A stretch of DNA of 62,617 bases. Source: Nostoc sp. CHAB 5824. Its GTDB lineage: Bacteria > Cyanobacteriota > Cyanobacteriia > Cyanobacteriales > Nostocaceae. The stretch lies in NCBI RefSeq assembly GCF_020829665.1, contig NZ_JAIVFT010000028.1, positions 1-62,617 on the forward strand, written 5' to 3'. The notes under the pieces were generated by a model. It did no database searches, was not told where the DNA came from, and worked only from the letters and a program-made list of their open reading frames with translations. Shown here piece by piece: positions 8,290 through 17,850 of this stretch; within the stretch, counting starts at the first letter, position 1; each line of letters starts with the position of its first letter. Made by a program: the position numbers and the translations under genes.

Positions 8290-9573
8290 ATGAACCCTGC
8301 CCTAACTCAAATTGGCGCTCAAATGTCCAACCTGACCGGCGTAAGAGCAATCATGAAGGATATTATCGAAACATTACGAGCGGGCGCAGGGCAGCAGTTT
8401 ATTAATTTGAGTGCTGGTAATCCGTTAATTTTGCCAGAGGTAGAGCAGTTATGGCGGGATTGTACTGCACAGCTTTTGGCTAGCCCAGAATATGGTGAGG
8501 TAGTTTGTCGCTACGGGTCAAGTCAGGGTTATGCACCGTTAGTTGAAGCGATCGCTAATGATTTTAACAAACGCTACGGTCTAAACTTGAGCGATCGCAA
8601 TATTCTTATCACCCCTGGCAGTCAAAGCCTCTACTTCTACGCTGTTAATAGCTTCGGTGGCTACAGCCCTAGCGGTGAGTTAAAACAAATCGTTTTGCCC
8701 CTCAGCCCTGACTACACAGGTTACGGCGGCATCTGCTTAGTTCCAAAAGCCTTAATCGCCTACAAACCGACTCTCGATATTGATGAAGTCGCCCACCGAT
8801 TTAAATATCGCCCCGACTTCAGCCAACTGTCGATTACAGAAAATACAGGTTGTGTTCTCTTCTCTCGCCCTTGTAATCCCACTGGTAATGTCCTCACTGA
8901 GGATGAGGTGAAAAAGATTACTGCCCTGGCTGCGCCTTATAATCTGCCAGTGTTAATTGACTCAGCGTATGCGCCTCCCTTCCCAGCATTGAACTTTACC
9001 GAAATGACACCAGTGTTTGGCGATAACATCTTGCATTGCATGAGTTTATCGAAAGCGGGATTACCAGGAGAAAGGGTTGGTATTGCCATTGGAGATGAAA
9101 AGTGGATTGAAGTGCTGGAGTATTTCCAAGCAAATATGAGTCTCCATTCTTCACGTTACGGCCAAGCGATCGCAGCTCTTGCAATTAATTCTGGCGCTTT
9201 AGTAGAAATTTCTCACACTGTCATCCGTCCCTTTTACCAAAATAAGTTTACCGTTTTAGAAAGCAGCTTAGAACAAGCGATGCCCAAGGATTTACCTTGG
9301 TTCCTCCATCGGGGTGAAGGAGCAATTTTTGCTTGGTTGTGGTTAAAAGATTTACCTATTAGTGATTGGGAATTTTACCAGCAACTTAAGCAAGTAGGTG
9401 TGATTATTGTCCCTGGAAGTACCTTCTTCCCTGGTTTAGAGGAAGAGTGGGCACATAAGCATCAATGTTTCCGCATCAGTCTCACAGGTACGGATGAAGA
9501 GATAGCCACTGCTATGCAACGTTTAGCAAAAGTAGCTGAAGAAGCTTATAAAGGTGCGGCGGTGACTGCCTAG
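8290..9573 (+). CDS. avtA: Valine-pyruvate transaminase (AvtA type)
   Basis: A fold-type I PLP aminotransferase of 427 residues. The N-terminus MNPALTQIGAQMSNLTGVRAI, FINLSAGNPLILPEVE, the NPTGNVLTEDE turn, and the Schiff-base lysine in SLSKAGLPGERVG are all as in the AvtA family, which moves amino groups between valine/alanine and keto acids. An in-frame TTG at 8278 would add four residues. I prefer the ATG at 8290 because family members begin at MNPAL; neither start has a clear Shine-Dalgarno sequence. The gene is monocistronic, with a repeat-rich leader. Confidence 0.88.
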   Translation: MNPALTQIGAQMSNLTGVRAIMKDIIETLRAGAGQQFINLSAGNPLILPEVEQLWRDCTAQLLASPEYGEVVCRYGSSQGYAPLVEAIANDFNKRYGLNLSDRNILITPGSQSLYFYAVNSFGGYSPSGELKQIVLPLSPDYTGYGGICLVPKALIAYKPTLDIDEVAHRFKYRPDFSQLSITENTGCVLFSRPCNPTGNVLTEDEVKKITALAAPYNLPVLIDSAYAPPFPALNFTEMTPVFGDNILHCMSLSKAGLPGERVGIAIGDEKWIEVLEYFQANMSLHSSRYGQAIAALAINSGALVEISHTVIRPFYQNKFTVLESSLEQAMPKDLPWFLHRGEGAIFAWLWLKDLPISDWEFYQQLKQVGVIIVPGSTFFPGLEEEWAHKHQCFRISLTGTDEEIATAMQRLAKVAEEAYKGAAVTA

Positions 9574-9688
9574 TACCGCAAGGCGGAATTAAAAATTAAA
9601 AACTAAAAATTAAAAATGAATACAGCGTAAGCATTCCATTGATTTGGAATGGGTGGTTTATTTCCGCCGTGTTGTACTAGTAGGAAAA

Positions 9689-10426
9689 ATGGAAATGAAA
9701 CACGAAGAAGCTAATAAAGAGATCGGAGGCAGAGGGGCAAAGGGGCAGAGAGGCAAAGGGGAAGAGGGGCAGAGGGGCAAGAGAGTAGGAGGAAATTCAA
9801 AAATTCAAAATGTCCAATCTCCAGCTCCCAATCTCCAGCTCCCAATCCCCAATCCCCAATCTTCAGCCCCCAATCTCGACAATTGGCTAGAAATTGGCAC
9901 GATTGTTTCCCCTCAAGGATTGTCTGGAGAATTAAAGGTTTATCCTGTATCAGACTTTCCCGAAAGATTTGAGGTGGCGGGAAAACGTTGGTTGTTGCGT
10001 TCAGGTGAGACAGAACCACAACCAATCGAATTATTGACAGGACGTTATATCAGTAACAAAAACTTGTATGTGATCAAATTAGCTGGTGTGGAAAATTGCG
10101 ATCAGGCGGAGGCGTTGCGCGGTTGTAAGTTAATGGTGCCAGCAAGCGATCGCCCCCAATTAGGCGAAGATGAATATCATGTCCTCGATTTGATTGGCTT
10201 GGAAGTTTTCATGCAAGCATCTGGCGAACTTGTAGGTACGGTGGTAGATATCATCGCCGCTGGGAATGATTTGTTAGAAGTAAAGTTGCATGAATCATTT
10301 GCTAATGACAAAAAGCAAAAGACCGTTTTGATTCCATTTGTGGAAGCGATCGCACCAGTAGTAGACTTGAAATCTAATCGCATTGAAATCACGCCACCGC
10401 CTGGATTATTGGAAATTAATAATTAG
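9689..10426 (+). CDS. rimM: Ribosome maturation factor RimM with a repeat-derived N-terminal extension
   Basis: RimM assists 16S processing and assembly of the 30S head by binding S19. The conserved protein starts at WLEIGTIVSPQGLSGELKVYP. The RimM N-terminal barrel and the PRC-barrel (DEYHVLDLIGLEVFM...VLIPFVEAIAPVVDL, ending GLLEINN) are complete. Before them lie about 65 residues of low complexity encoded by purine-rich GGGGCAGAG-type repeats and then CAATCTCCAGCTCC/CAATCCC repeats. The ATG at 9689 has AGGA 5-6 bases upstream. The frame is open further to a 5' start at 9644, and no ATG lies between the repeats and the domain. So the extension is probably translated. Confidence 0.9.
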   Translation: MEMKHEEANKEIGGRGAKGQRGKGEEGQRGKRVGGNSKIQNVQSPAPNLQLPIPNPQSSAPNLDNWLEIGTIVSPQGLSGELKVYPVSDFPERFEVAGKRWLLRSGETEPQPIELLTGRYISNKNLYVIKLAGVENCDQAEALRGCKLMVPASDRPQLGEDEYHVLDLIGLEVFMQASGELVGTVVDIIAAGNDLLEVKLHESFANDKKQKTVLIPFVEAIAPVVDLKSNRIEITPPPGLLEINN

Positions 10427-10483
10427 GTTATTTCTCAATCTGCCTATAGCTTCACAGCATTTCATTTTTGTGTGAGCAACAAA

Positions 10484-12628
10484 CTAATCTTGAGTTGTCT
10501 TTGATACGATTAAAATTGAACGCTGTACCTGAATTGGAATATTAAGCTTGTTCGCTAGTTTTTGACGATCCTTATATCCTATATCGTGCATATAACAGTG
10601 GCGCAAAATAATCTGTTTCAATAAACGATCACAAACAGGATTTTTGGAGAATTCAGAGTGCAATTTATCAATCTTGTGAGTATCTAATTTTTTTTCAAAC
10701 TGTAATTCAATGATTTCTTGAACCAAGCACAATGAAGGCTTATAGTTGCTTTCGGTTACTTTAGTATAGATGTCACGACCTTTGGCAGAACCTAAAGAAA
10801 ACCCAATTTTGTAAAGCATCGCCAAAATAACGTTATAATTAATCCCTAAGTAAAAAGACTTGACTTCCTGAATAATTTTTGAGTCCTGAAGATTTGGATT
10901 TTGTTCTAATATCTTTTGAATTTTCCTGATTGACTCTTCTCGTACATATTCCGAAAATCTTAGAAAGACGCTAAGAAATCTTAGTGAAACCAAAAGTGAT
11001 TCTTCATAGATAAACTCTAGAGAGTTTCGCTCTAGAGAACCAAGTCTATTTCTTAAAATCTGTCCACAGACTTCAATTGATCTAAATACTTTGTTCACCT
11101 TTACCATGAATTCTTCTACGTCTTTGTCGTCATCTACAGGGTTATTCTGATCTTCATGTTGTTCAATAAAATCTTTTTGTCTATCATCTTCTAATCGTTC
11201 TTGCCTTGCGTCACGATTCTCTAAAACAAGGTCAGGTATTTCTTGAACAAAATCTTGAAGAAAAGATAAAGAACTTGCTTCTAGTGTTACTTCTTTTTCA
11301 TCAGAAAAAATATCCATAACAGAAAGTAGAATCTCCTCAATAATCCACGGATCTTTGGAATGGTGCGTAAGAAACAGAACTATGTTCGATGCCTTCTCAA
11401 GATGAATCGTATTTACTAGATGTTTTATTCTCTTTTTAGCTTCTTCGCCTCGATGAAGAGAATCTGCCAATTTTTTTGCTGCAAAGAAATAAAACAGATA
11501 ACGGTAACGAAACTTTAGACCAGCCTCTGATTGTTGCAGAATAAATGAACTGACTAAATCTTTAATTACTTTGTCTTGATCAACTGTAAGAAAATTATCT
11601 AAGTACTTTTTAAAAAATACATCTAAGGCAGAGTTATCAAGGCTTTCAGAGGAAGACTCTAAAATTGCTCCCCCAAGTTCTGATAAAACATTAAGGTATG
11701 TATCAATTTCATTTTGTTTTACATGAACACGCTCTAGGGCTTGGTAGATCAAATATTGATAACAGTGTCCGTAAGCAGTGAGTTCAAGTCTCTGCGTGGT
11801 CATTGTCTCGAAAGACTGAAGAAGCGTCAAAATGTGAAATGGTTTTGCTGGAACTATATTCTTGCGTACCAACGAGTCTACATGGAGCCGCAGTTCATCT
11901 GTCTTTGCCCAAATCTGCTGATCGTCTACTTCTTCAGTTAACTCTAATGCAACCCATTTTTCAATTAGTTTGGCACGATAGACATTATCAAAAGGGAGAA
12001 TTTCTAATTTTTTATAATCATCAAGCTCAGGAAAATCAGGTACGGCAAATCTAAAAGATTCCTCAGCAAACAGAATAGTACGAGGAAAAATAGAATTAAG
12101 GCTTGCTATAAATTTACTTTTTCCCCTCTGATTAAGTTTGACTGCTGATATATCATCAACAATACAAATAATATTAGATTCTTTAAGAAATTTTACCGCA
12201 GAGATAAAATGATATGTGTCTGAAACTAACTTTGCAATTTGTTCCTCAATCTTAGAGTTTTTTATATTTGCCCCTTCAACTAGTAAAGGTAAGAATCCAA
12301 AGGAAAGAGCATCTAGGCAGATTTTTTTTGCAAGAGTAGTTTTGCCTGACTGCTCATCTCCTAAAATAAGGATACGGCTATCATATTCTAGTAGCTTTTC
12401 GCCTGAAATATTCGATGAAATCCCTTCTAATGATTCTTTTATAACTCTTAGATTAGGGAAAACAAATAAATCATTTAGAGAAATAGTTTCACGATTTCGA
12501 TGTGCAAACTTTATTACATGATTATCAAGAAAATCTTTAAACTCATTTGAAAATTCTATATTTGAGTTGGAAGGAGTGCTTAAACTACTGGAGTGGTGTT
12601 CACTAGAATTTAAAGAATCTGTTTTTTT
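10484..12628 (-). CDS. STAND (NACHT-like) ATPase, main part; entered by a -1 shift from the upstream frame
   Basis: An open frame of about 714 codons without a usable start: no ATG, GTG or TTG until well inside the ATPase domain, and a TAA at 12631-12629 just before. It contains Walker A GDEQSGKTT (about residues 90-98), Walker B IICIVDDIS (DD about 158-159), then LPFDNVYRAKLIEKWVALEL and KNIVPAKPFHILTLLQS. Those features are seen in cyanobacterial STAND ATPases that are linked to varied effector domains. The C-terminal half is helical and unrecognised. The upstream frame (12610-13113) overlaps it at a run of nine A. A -1 slip or one extra A would give a protein of about 880 residues. It may be a slippage-dependent gene, a real frameshift mutation, or a sequencing error in the homopolymer. 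Base composition is more AT-rich than the neighbours, suggesting transfer. STAND proteins often serve in defence. Confidence 0.72.
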   Translation of the reverse strand, partial: KKTDSLNSSEHHSSSLSTPSNSNIEFSNEFKDFLDNHVIKFAHRNRETISLNDLFVFPNLRVIKESLEGISSNISGEKLLEYDSRILILGDEQSGKTTLAKKICLDALSFGFLPLLVEGANIKNSKIEEQIAKLVSDTYHFISAVKFLKESNIICIVDDISAVKLNQRGKSKFIASLNSIFPRTILFAEESFRFAVPDFPELDDYKKLEILPFDNVYRAKLIEKWVALELTEEVDDQQIWAKTDELRLHVDSLVRKNIVPAKPFHILTLLQSFETMTTQRLELTAYGHCYQYLIYQALERVHVKQNEIDTYLNVLSELGGAILESSSESLDNSALDVFFKKYLDNFLTVDQDKVIKDLVSSFILQQSEAGLKFRYRYLFYFFAAKKLADSLHRGEEAKKRIKHLVNTIHLEKASNIVLFLTHHSKDPWIIEEILLSVMDIFSDEKEVTLEASSLSFLQDFVQEIPDLVLENRDARQERLEDDRQKDFIEQHEDQNNPVDDDKDVEEFMVKVNKVFRSIEVCGQILRNRLGSLERNSLEFIYEESLLVSLRFLSVFLRFSEYVREESIRKIQKILEQNPNLQDSKIIQEVKSFYLGINYNVILAMLYKIGFSLGSAKGRDIYTKVTESNYKPSLCLVQEIIELQFEKKLDTHKIDKLHSEFSKNPVCDRLLKQIILRHCYMHDIGYKDRQKLANKLNIPIQVQRSILIVSKTTQD

Positions 12629-13113
12629 TTAATTGCTTTGTTAATCAAGCTAATAAAAGTTGGAAAATTGTTACGCAACAAGTTTTCTGTATCTAGCTCT
12701 GCTTCGTAAGAAATTCCCACAAAAGGGGGGATTGAAGAAATTACTCCTTTGACCTTTGCTGCTGCTGATTTATCTGGCTGATTCAGTTTATCTCGGATTT
12801 CTTTCAAGAGCATAAGGGCTTCATTAGGATAGGTAGGTGAGTTTACCTCAATTTTATAAACTTGGTTCACAATTTCTGCAACTACAACCTGTGCCTCTTG
12901 TTCTGAAATTTCGATAGATTCTGACTGCTCTGATAGAATCTTCCAGTACTCTTGCTCATACGGCTGCATCGATTTTTTTAATTTGGTAATCTGCAACTTA
13001 ATTCGCTCCTTGTCTTCATCGGGAGTCGTTGTCAACGTCAATTCTTTACTGAACACTTGTTTACGATAATTGGTCAAAATTTCCTCAACCTCACCCAGGC
13101 GATCACTTGACAT
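12610..13113 (-). CDS. N-terminal part of the STAND protein (helical domain), zero frame
   Basis: 167 residues from the ATG at 13113, chosen over an in-frame ATG at 13158 because GGAG lies 7 bases upstream of it. It opens MSSDRLGEVEEILTNYRKQ and has a long coiled-coil region (KERIKLQITKLKKSMQPYEQEY). A conserved-looking block PDKSAAAKVKGVISSIPPF, then YEAELDTENLLRNNFPTF, follows. It ends IKKKQIL at a TAA 8-10 codons past the A9 run (12622-12630 on the plus strand as T9). I recognise no catalytic motif. It resembles N-terminal regions placed before NACHT domains in cyanobacteria. It is best read as the amino-terminal part of the following frame rather than an independent gene. Confidence 0.6.
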   Translation of the reverse strand: MSSDRLGEVEEILTNYRKQVFSKELTLTTTPDEDKERIKLQITKLKKSMQPYEQEYWKILSEQSESIEISEQEAQVVVAEIVNQVYKIEVNSPTYPNEALMLLKEIRDKLNQPDKSAAAKVKGVISSIPPFVGISYEAELDTENLLRNNFPTFISLINKAIKKKQIL

Positions 13114-13251
13114 CGCTAAACTCCAAAACTTTAATGACAACTGTTCCGTTTTACACAATCTAGTTCATTATGTCTTTAGGGTTTTTACATAACTAGGACT
13201 TACATATAGTACATAATTACTACTGAGTATTTCAGCCATGTTTAGCACCCA

Positions 13252-13280
13252 GCGATATCTACGACGGGCTACGCCTACGC
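13252..13280 (+). repeat. Dispersed repeat H, left copy of an inverted pair
   Basis: GCGATATCTACGACGGGCTA followed by CGCCTACGC. Faces a second copy at 13445-13472 across about 165 bases of non-coding DNA. Confidence 0.85.
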
Positions 13281-13444
13281 AAATATGCAAGTAAATCAGG
13301 GTTATGCGAAGCGCCTGAAACGACCAAACGTCATAACTCACATTATGGTTAATTTGTACAGTGCATAAGTCATAATAACTTGCAAAAATTTGTACAGAAA
13401 GCTCTAGATAAAGAAAATGCCGATCGATAGGATTAATCAATAGT

Positions 13445-13472
13445 GTAAGTGTAGCCCGTCGTAGATATCGCT
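13445..13472 (-). repeat. Dispersed repeat H, right copy of an inverted pair
   Basis: Reverse copy (GTAAGTGTAGCCCGTCG...ATATCGC). With 13252-13280 it could fold the intervening DNA or RNA into a long hairpin upstream of the phosphoketolase gene. No reading frame between them looks real. Confidence 0.85.
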
Positions 13473-13613
13473 TTCCATCCTGTACCTAGAGCCAAGAAAT
13501 CTGGTAACGAAGGCTGAAAAAATTCATCATCGGTTAGATGGCCATAATTTTGAAAATAAGTAGAATTACATACTTGTGAATCAGTCAAAATCCTTTTGGA
13601 ATGGAGCGTCGAA

Positions 13614-15995
13614 ATGACATTAGCCAGTCCTCCACAAACAAAGCCTTTAACAGATGAAGAATTACGTAAGATAAATGCCTACTGGCGTGCAGCTAACTAC
13701 CTTTCAGTTGGGCAGATATATCTACTCGACAATCCGCTACTTAGAGAACCGCTAAAGCTGGAACACGTCAAACCCAGGCTCTTAGGTCACTGGGGAACAA
13801 CACCAGGGCTGAACTTTATCTATGCTCACCTGAATCGGGTCATCAAAAAATATGACCTAAACACGATCTATATTGCTGGCCCTGGTCATGGAGGCCCTGG
13901 ACTGGTAGCCAATACCTACCTAGAAGGCACTTACACCGAGTATTATCACAACATCTCCCAGGATGCAGAAGGAATCCAGAAACTCTTCAAACAATTTTCT
14001 TTCCCTGGTGGGATTCCCAGCCACGTTGCACCGGAAACTCCTGGTTCGATCCACGAAGGCGGGGAACTAGGTTATGCCCTCGTCCATGCTTTCGGTGCTG
14101 CCTTTGATAACCCTGACTTGATCGTTGCTGCTGTTGTGGGTGACGGCGAAGCTGAAACAGGTGCTTTAGCAACTAGCTGGCATTCCAATAAGTTTCTGAA
14201 CCCCGTGCATGATGGGGCTGTACTTCCGATCCTCCACCTGAATGGATATAAAATTGCTAATCCAACAGTACTGGCACGCATCAGCCATGAGGAATTAGAA
14301 AGTTTATTTATAGGCTACGGCTACAAGCCCTACTTTGTCGAAGGTGATGATCCCGCAGATGTCCATCAGCAGATGGCGGCGACTCTAGATATAGCGATCG
14401 CTGAAATTCAAAGTATCCAGAGAGAAGCCCGTGTACACGGTTTCACCGAACGTCCGCAGTGGCCGATGATTGTCATGAGAACCCCCAAAGGTTGGACAGG
14501 GCCAAAGGAAGTCGATGGTAAAAAAACTGAAGGTTCTTGGCGATCGCACCAAGTTCCTTTTGGCAACATAGCCAAACAGCCAGAACACCTGAAACTCCTA
14601 GAAGATTGGATGAAGAGTTACAACCCAGAAGAACTCTTCGACAGCAACGGTAAGCTGATTCCCGAACTAGCAGAACTGGCTCCCAAGGGTCATCGACGCA
14701 TGGGTGACAATCCCCACGCTAACGGCGGTATTTTGCTGCGCGACCTGAGAATGCCGGACTTTCAAGACTATGCTGTAGATGTTCTCAAACCAGGGCAAGC
14801 GATCGCTGAAGCTACCCAAGTTGCAGGAAAATTCCTGCGGGATATCATGCAACTCAACCAAGAAAGCCGCAACTTCCGCATCGTTGGCCCCGATGAAACG
14901 GTATCAAATCGCTTGGGCGCTGTGCTAGAAGTCACAGACCGAGATTGGACAGCTCAGATCCTCCCGGAAGATGACCACCTTTCCCCCGACGGTCGGGTGA
15001 TGGAAGTTCTCAGCGAAACTAACTGTCAAGGATGGTTAGAAGGCTACCTCCTCACAGGCCGCCACGGGTTCTTCTCTTGCTACGAGGCGTTCATCCACAT
15101 CATTGACTCGATGTTCAATCAGCACGCCAAATGGCTGAAAACTACCAGAGATATTCCCTGGCGTAGACCAATTGCTTCCCTCAATTATCTACTCACCTCC
15201 CACGTTTGGCGGCAAGACCACAATGGCTTCTCCCACCAAGACCCCGGTTTTATTGACCATGTAATCAACAAAAAAGCAGAAATCGTTCGCGTGTATTTGC
15301 CCCCCGATGCCAACACTCTGCTATCGGTAACTGATCATTGTTTAAGAAGCCGCAACTATGTCAACGTCATCGTTGCTGGAAAGCAACCAGCATTGCAATA
15401 CCTCGACATGGATGCTGCTATCAAGCACTGCACCAAAGGCATCGGTATTTGGGAATGGGCAAGCAACGACCAAGGCGGTGAACCAGATGTAGTGATGGCT
15501 TGTGCTGGGGATATTCCCACCTTAGAAACTTTAGCGGCTGTGGACATTCTGCGCCAGCACTTTCCTGACTTAAGGGTGCGGGTGGTGAACGTAGTCGATT
15601 TAATGACACTACAGCCAAAAAGCGAACATCCCCACGGTTTGAGCGAAAAAGACTTTGACACAATTTTCACCACAGACAAACCGATTATCTTTGCCTTTCA
15701 TGGCTATCCTTGGTTGATTCATCGCCTAACCTATCGCCACACCAATCACGATCAGTTGCATGTGCGTGGTTACAAGGAAGAAGGAACTACCACCACCCCC
15801 TTTGATATGGTTGTTCTTAACGAGCTTGATCGCTTTCACCTAGTGATGGACGTAATTGAGCGCGTACCAAAACTAGGATATAAGGCAGCTTATGTCAAGC
15901 AGCATTTGCAAGATAAGTTGATCGAACACAAACATTACATTGAGAAGTACGGCGACGATATGCCGGAAATTCGGGACTGGAAGTGGCCGTATTAA
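13614..15995 (+). CDS. xfp: Xylulose-5-phosphate/fructose-6-phosphate phosphoketolase
   Basis: TPP-dependent enzyme of 793 residues, normal for the family. It cleaves xylulose 5-phosphate (and often fructose 6-phosphate) with phosphate to give acetyl phosphate plus glyceraldehyde 3-phosphate (or erythrose 4-phosphate). The family features are IAGPGHGGPGLVANTYLEG, PGSIHEGGELGYALVHAFGAAFDNPDL, the TPP motif VVGDGEAETG...LHLNGYKIANPT, GPDETVSNRL, and RQDHNGFSHQDPGFIDH. The ATG at 13614 is preferred over the in-frame TTG at 13596 because GGAG sits 7 bases upstream. In cyanobacteria the enzyme supplies acetyl phosphate/acetate from the Calvin cycle or pentose pool in the dark. No acetate kinase or phosphotransacetylase gene is adjacent. 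Confidence 0.97.
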   Translation: MTLASPPQTKPLTDEELRKINAYWRAANYLSVGQIYLLDNPLLREPLKLEHVKPRLLGHWGTTPGLNFIYAHLNRVIKKYDLNTIYIAGPGHGGPGLVANTYLEGTYTEYYHNISQDAEGIQKLFKQFSFPGGIPSHVAPETPGSIHEGGELGYALVHAFGAAFDNPDLIVAAVVGDGEAETGALATSWHSNKFLNPVHDGAVLPILHLNGYKIANPTVLARISHEELESLFIGYGYKPYFVEGDDPADVHQQMAATLDIAIAEIQSIQREARVHGFTERPQWPMIVMRTPKGWTGPKEVDGKKTEGSWRSHQVPFGNIAKQPEHLKLLEDWMKSYNPEELFDSNGKLIPELAELAPKGHRRMGDNPHANGGILLRDLRMPDFQDYAVDVLKPGQAIAEATQVAGKFLRDIMQLNQESRNFRIVGPDETVSNRLGAVLEVTDRDWTAQILPEDDHLSPDGRVMEVLSETNCQGWLEGYLLTGRHGFFSCYEAFIHIIDSMFNQHAKWLKTTRDIPWRRPIASLNYLLTSHVWRQDHNGFSHQDPGFIDHVINKKAEIVRVYLPPDANTLLSVTDHCLRSRNYVNVIVAGKQPALQYLDMDAAIKHCTKGIGIWEWASNDQGGEPDVVMACAGDIPTLETLAAVDILRQHFPDLRVRVVNVVDLMTLQPKSEHPHGLSEKDFDTIFTTDKPIIFAFHGYPWLIHRLTYRHTNHDQLHVRGYKEEGTTTTPFDMVVLNELDRFHLVMDVIERVPKLGYKAAYVKQHLQDKLIEHKHYIEKYGDDMPEIRDWKWPY

Positions 15996-16058
15996 GAGGA
16001 GACAAGGGAGACAAGGTAAAATTTTCTCCTTTGCTGTAGCTTACACAAGATAAATTCC

Positions 16059-16084
16059 GACCGCCTGGAACCATTAGGGCGGTC
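16059..16084 (+). terminator. Hairpin downstream of xfp
   Basis: GACCGCC ... GGCGGTC (7-bp arms, 12-base spacer) 63 bases after the xfp stop. There is no T run, so it is either a weak terminator or an mRNA 3'-end hairpin. The remaining ~730 bases to 16818 are AT-rich and hold no gene that I can support. Confidence 0.4.
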
Positions 16085-16818
16085 TACATCCAAATTAGAG
16101 ACTGACCCACGACTAGGGTATCGGGTCATTTAATTAGAAAAGTGAACCCATGAACCTAGTAAATATTACTGCTTGTATATTTTATTTTCTATAAATTCCA
16201 AATAAATATGCAACTACTTAAAACCTAAGTAAAAATACCCAAGCAAAAAGCAAGTTACTAGATTTATAGTAGTTAATTGAAGGTTAAAACCCTGACAAAA
16301 CTATCGAAAAAGTACTGAGTACCCAAGTTAATATCTAAGTTCTTTAATCAGACATCTTAATAAGTAGCGAAAGCTTTTTATGGATTATGGGCTGTAAATT
16401 AGGCGCTGTTTAGTCGCTAGTTTATTGCAATTGCTTGCTTATACGTTTGATAGAAAGATAATTAACGTGTATATAAAAGCTAGAGCAAACTACGGACTTC
16501 TCTACTTAACGGACTGCTTTGAGTTTCCATACTCAAGTAACCATGATGTCAGATACACGGCGAGGAGTTTGAAGGGCTGCATGAGTCATATCATGTCCGG
16601 CTAATTACTTATTAAAAAAACTCTTTGCGTCCTTGCGTCAGTCCTAATGATAAGTATCCAACCGGACTTGATATCAGTTGCTACTCTCTTGATTGCGGAA
16701 ATTATCACACAAAGATTATAGAAGAGTGGCATTGAAATGTATAAAAGCAAAACAGCCTCTAACTCGAAGAATTAATTCACAACCAGTCGTTTGAAATTTT
16801 CTCAAAATAACTTAATCT

Positions 16819-17679
16819 ATGGACACACTTAAAGAGAGAACGAATAGCAAAATATTCAGTCAAGACTTAGCTTTTATCGCCCTCTGCTTCTTCATCGGGT
16901 TAGCTGGATTTGCTTACGTTTTGACAATATTGCCAGGAGTTGCGGAGCCGACAACAGAGTCTCGAACCTGTATTACTGGTGGCTGGAAACTCGGATTAAT
17001 TATCACCCACGTTTTAACTTTTGGCCTCATTCCTCTAGCGATGAGGATTTTTTACCAAAGTTTAAACAATTTAGGATTTCCATTGAGAAGAATTTTTGCT
17101 TCTCTGTTAGGTCTAGCTTTTATTATGGTAGCGATCGCCTCAGAGATTGGCTGGCATGTTACGCAATGTTGGTATTATCAAAACGATTTTACAATGCTGA
17201 ATTTCATGTTTTACTTTTTCTTGATTTCAGCATTTGCTTTGTGGTCGGATGGATTAATTGAGAAGACTACTGTAATCACCAATTTAATCGACATCGTGTT
17301 TGCAATTAGTTTGTTAGTTGTTTCAATTTTGTATCCTTTAGGTTATGAAGCAAGCAACGATAACTTTAAAGTTCCTATCTATATTGCACTTACTTTAGTT
17401 TTTAGTGTATTGACTTATCGTGGCTACAAAGTTCTCCAAGATTGGAAAATTATTCTTGTGCCAATTTTTTCAGTAGGAGTTAACTTAAGCTTTGTCTTTC
17501 TTCTAGATAAGTTTGGTGGCAATCCTTATACAGATCCTCAAGTACTTTACAATGCTTTATTTCATATCTGCCACGACTTATTAGGAACAGAAGCAGGAGT
17601 AGCTATATTTACTTGGCTAATTTACATGAAAGGCATTGCTCCACAAAATATCAAAGAAAATTTAGCCAACCAAAAATAA
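16819..17679 (+). CDS. Polytopic membrane protein of unknown function
   Basis: 286 residues with about seven or eight hydrophobic segments (for example DLAFIALCFFIGLAGFAYVL, LIITHVLTFGLIPLAM, IFASLLGLAFIMVAIA, FMFYFFLISAFALW, LIDIVFAISLLVVSILYPL). Conserved-looking polar residues sit at membrane ends: THVLTFG, EIGWHVTQCWYYQ and LFHICHDLLGTEAG. Several buried histidines and an aspartate recall the metal-dependent hydrolases of the ceramidase/PAQR superfamily, but this is only a resemblance. A membrane-anchored alpha/beta hydrolase follows 171 bases downstream on the same strand, so the pair may act together on lipids or surface compounds. I do not recognise the family. Confidence 0.75.
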   Translation: MDTLKERTNSKIFSQDLAFIALCFFIGLAGFAYVLTILPGVAEPTTESRTCITGGWKLGLIITHVLTFGLIPLAMRIFYQSLNNLGFPLRRIFASLLGLAFIMVAIASEIGWHVTQCWYYQNDFTMLNFMFYFFLISAFALWSDGLIEKTTVITNLIDIVFAISLLVVSILYPLGYEASNDNFKVPIYIALTLVFSVLTYRGYKVLQDWKIILVPIFSVGVNLSFVFLLDKFGGNPYTDPQVLYNALFHICHDLLGTEAGVAIFTWLIYMKGIAPQNIKENLANQK

Positions 17680-17850
17680 TAGAGGTTCAAAACTGTACGT
17701 TTTTGACAAACACTAAATTATCTATAACTTGCTTCGTCATCAGGAGTAAGTTAATACATTAACTCTGGGTAAAAATCTGAAAAAATTGTGAACAAACCAG
17801 TATTCAATGATAGCCTTTGACTCCTTATTTTCATCTTGGAGAATATATTT

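Noticed and set aside
9711..10025. 104-codon minus-strand frame opposite rimM
   Set aside because: It is the complement of rimM and its repeat-coded leader; no domain recognised.
13168..13440. 90-codon minus-strand frame upstream of the phosphoketolase gene
   Set aside because: It runs through a dispersed repeat and has no recognisable domain or ribosome binding site.
16520..16610. Possible 3' end of a group II intron (GGGCTGCATGAG...TCATGTCCGGCT stem)
   Set aside because: The stem resembles domain V only loosely, lacks the usual GAAA loop, and no intron-encoded reverse transcriptase is nearby.
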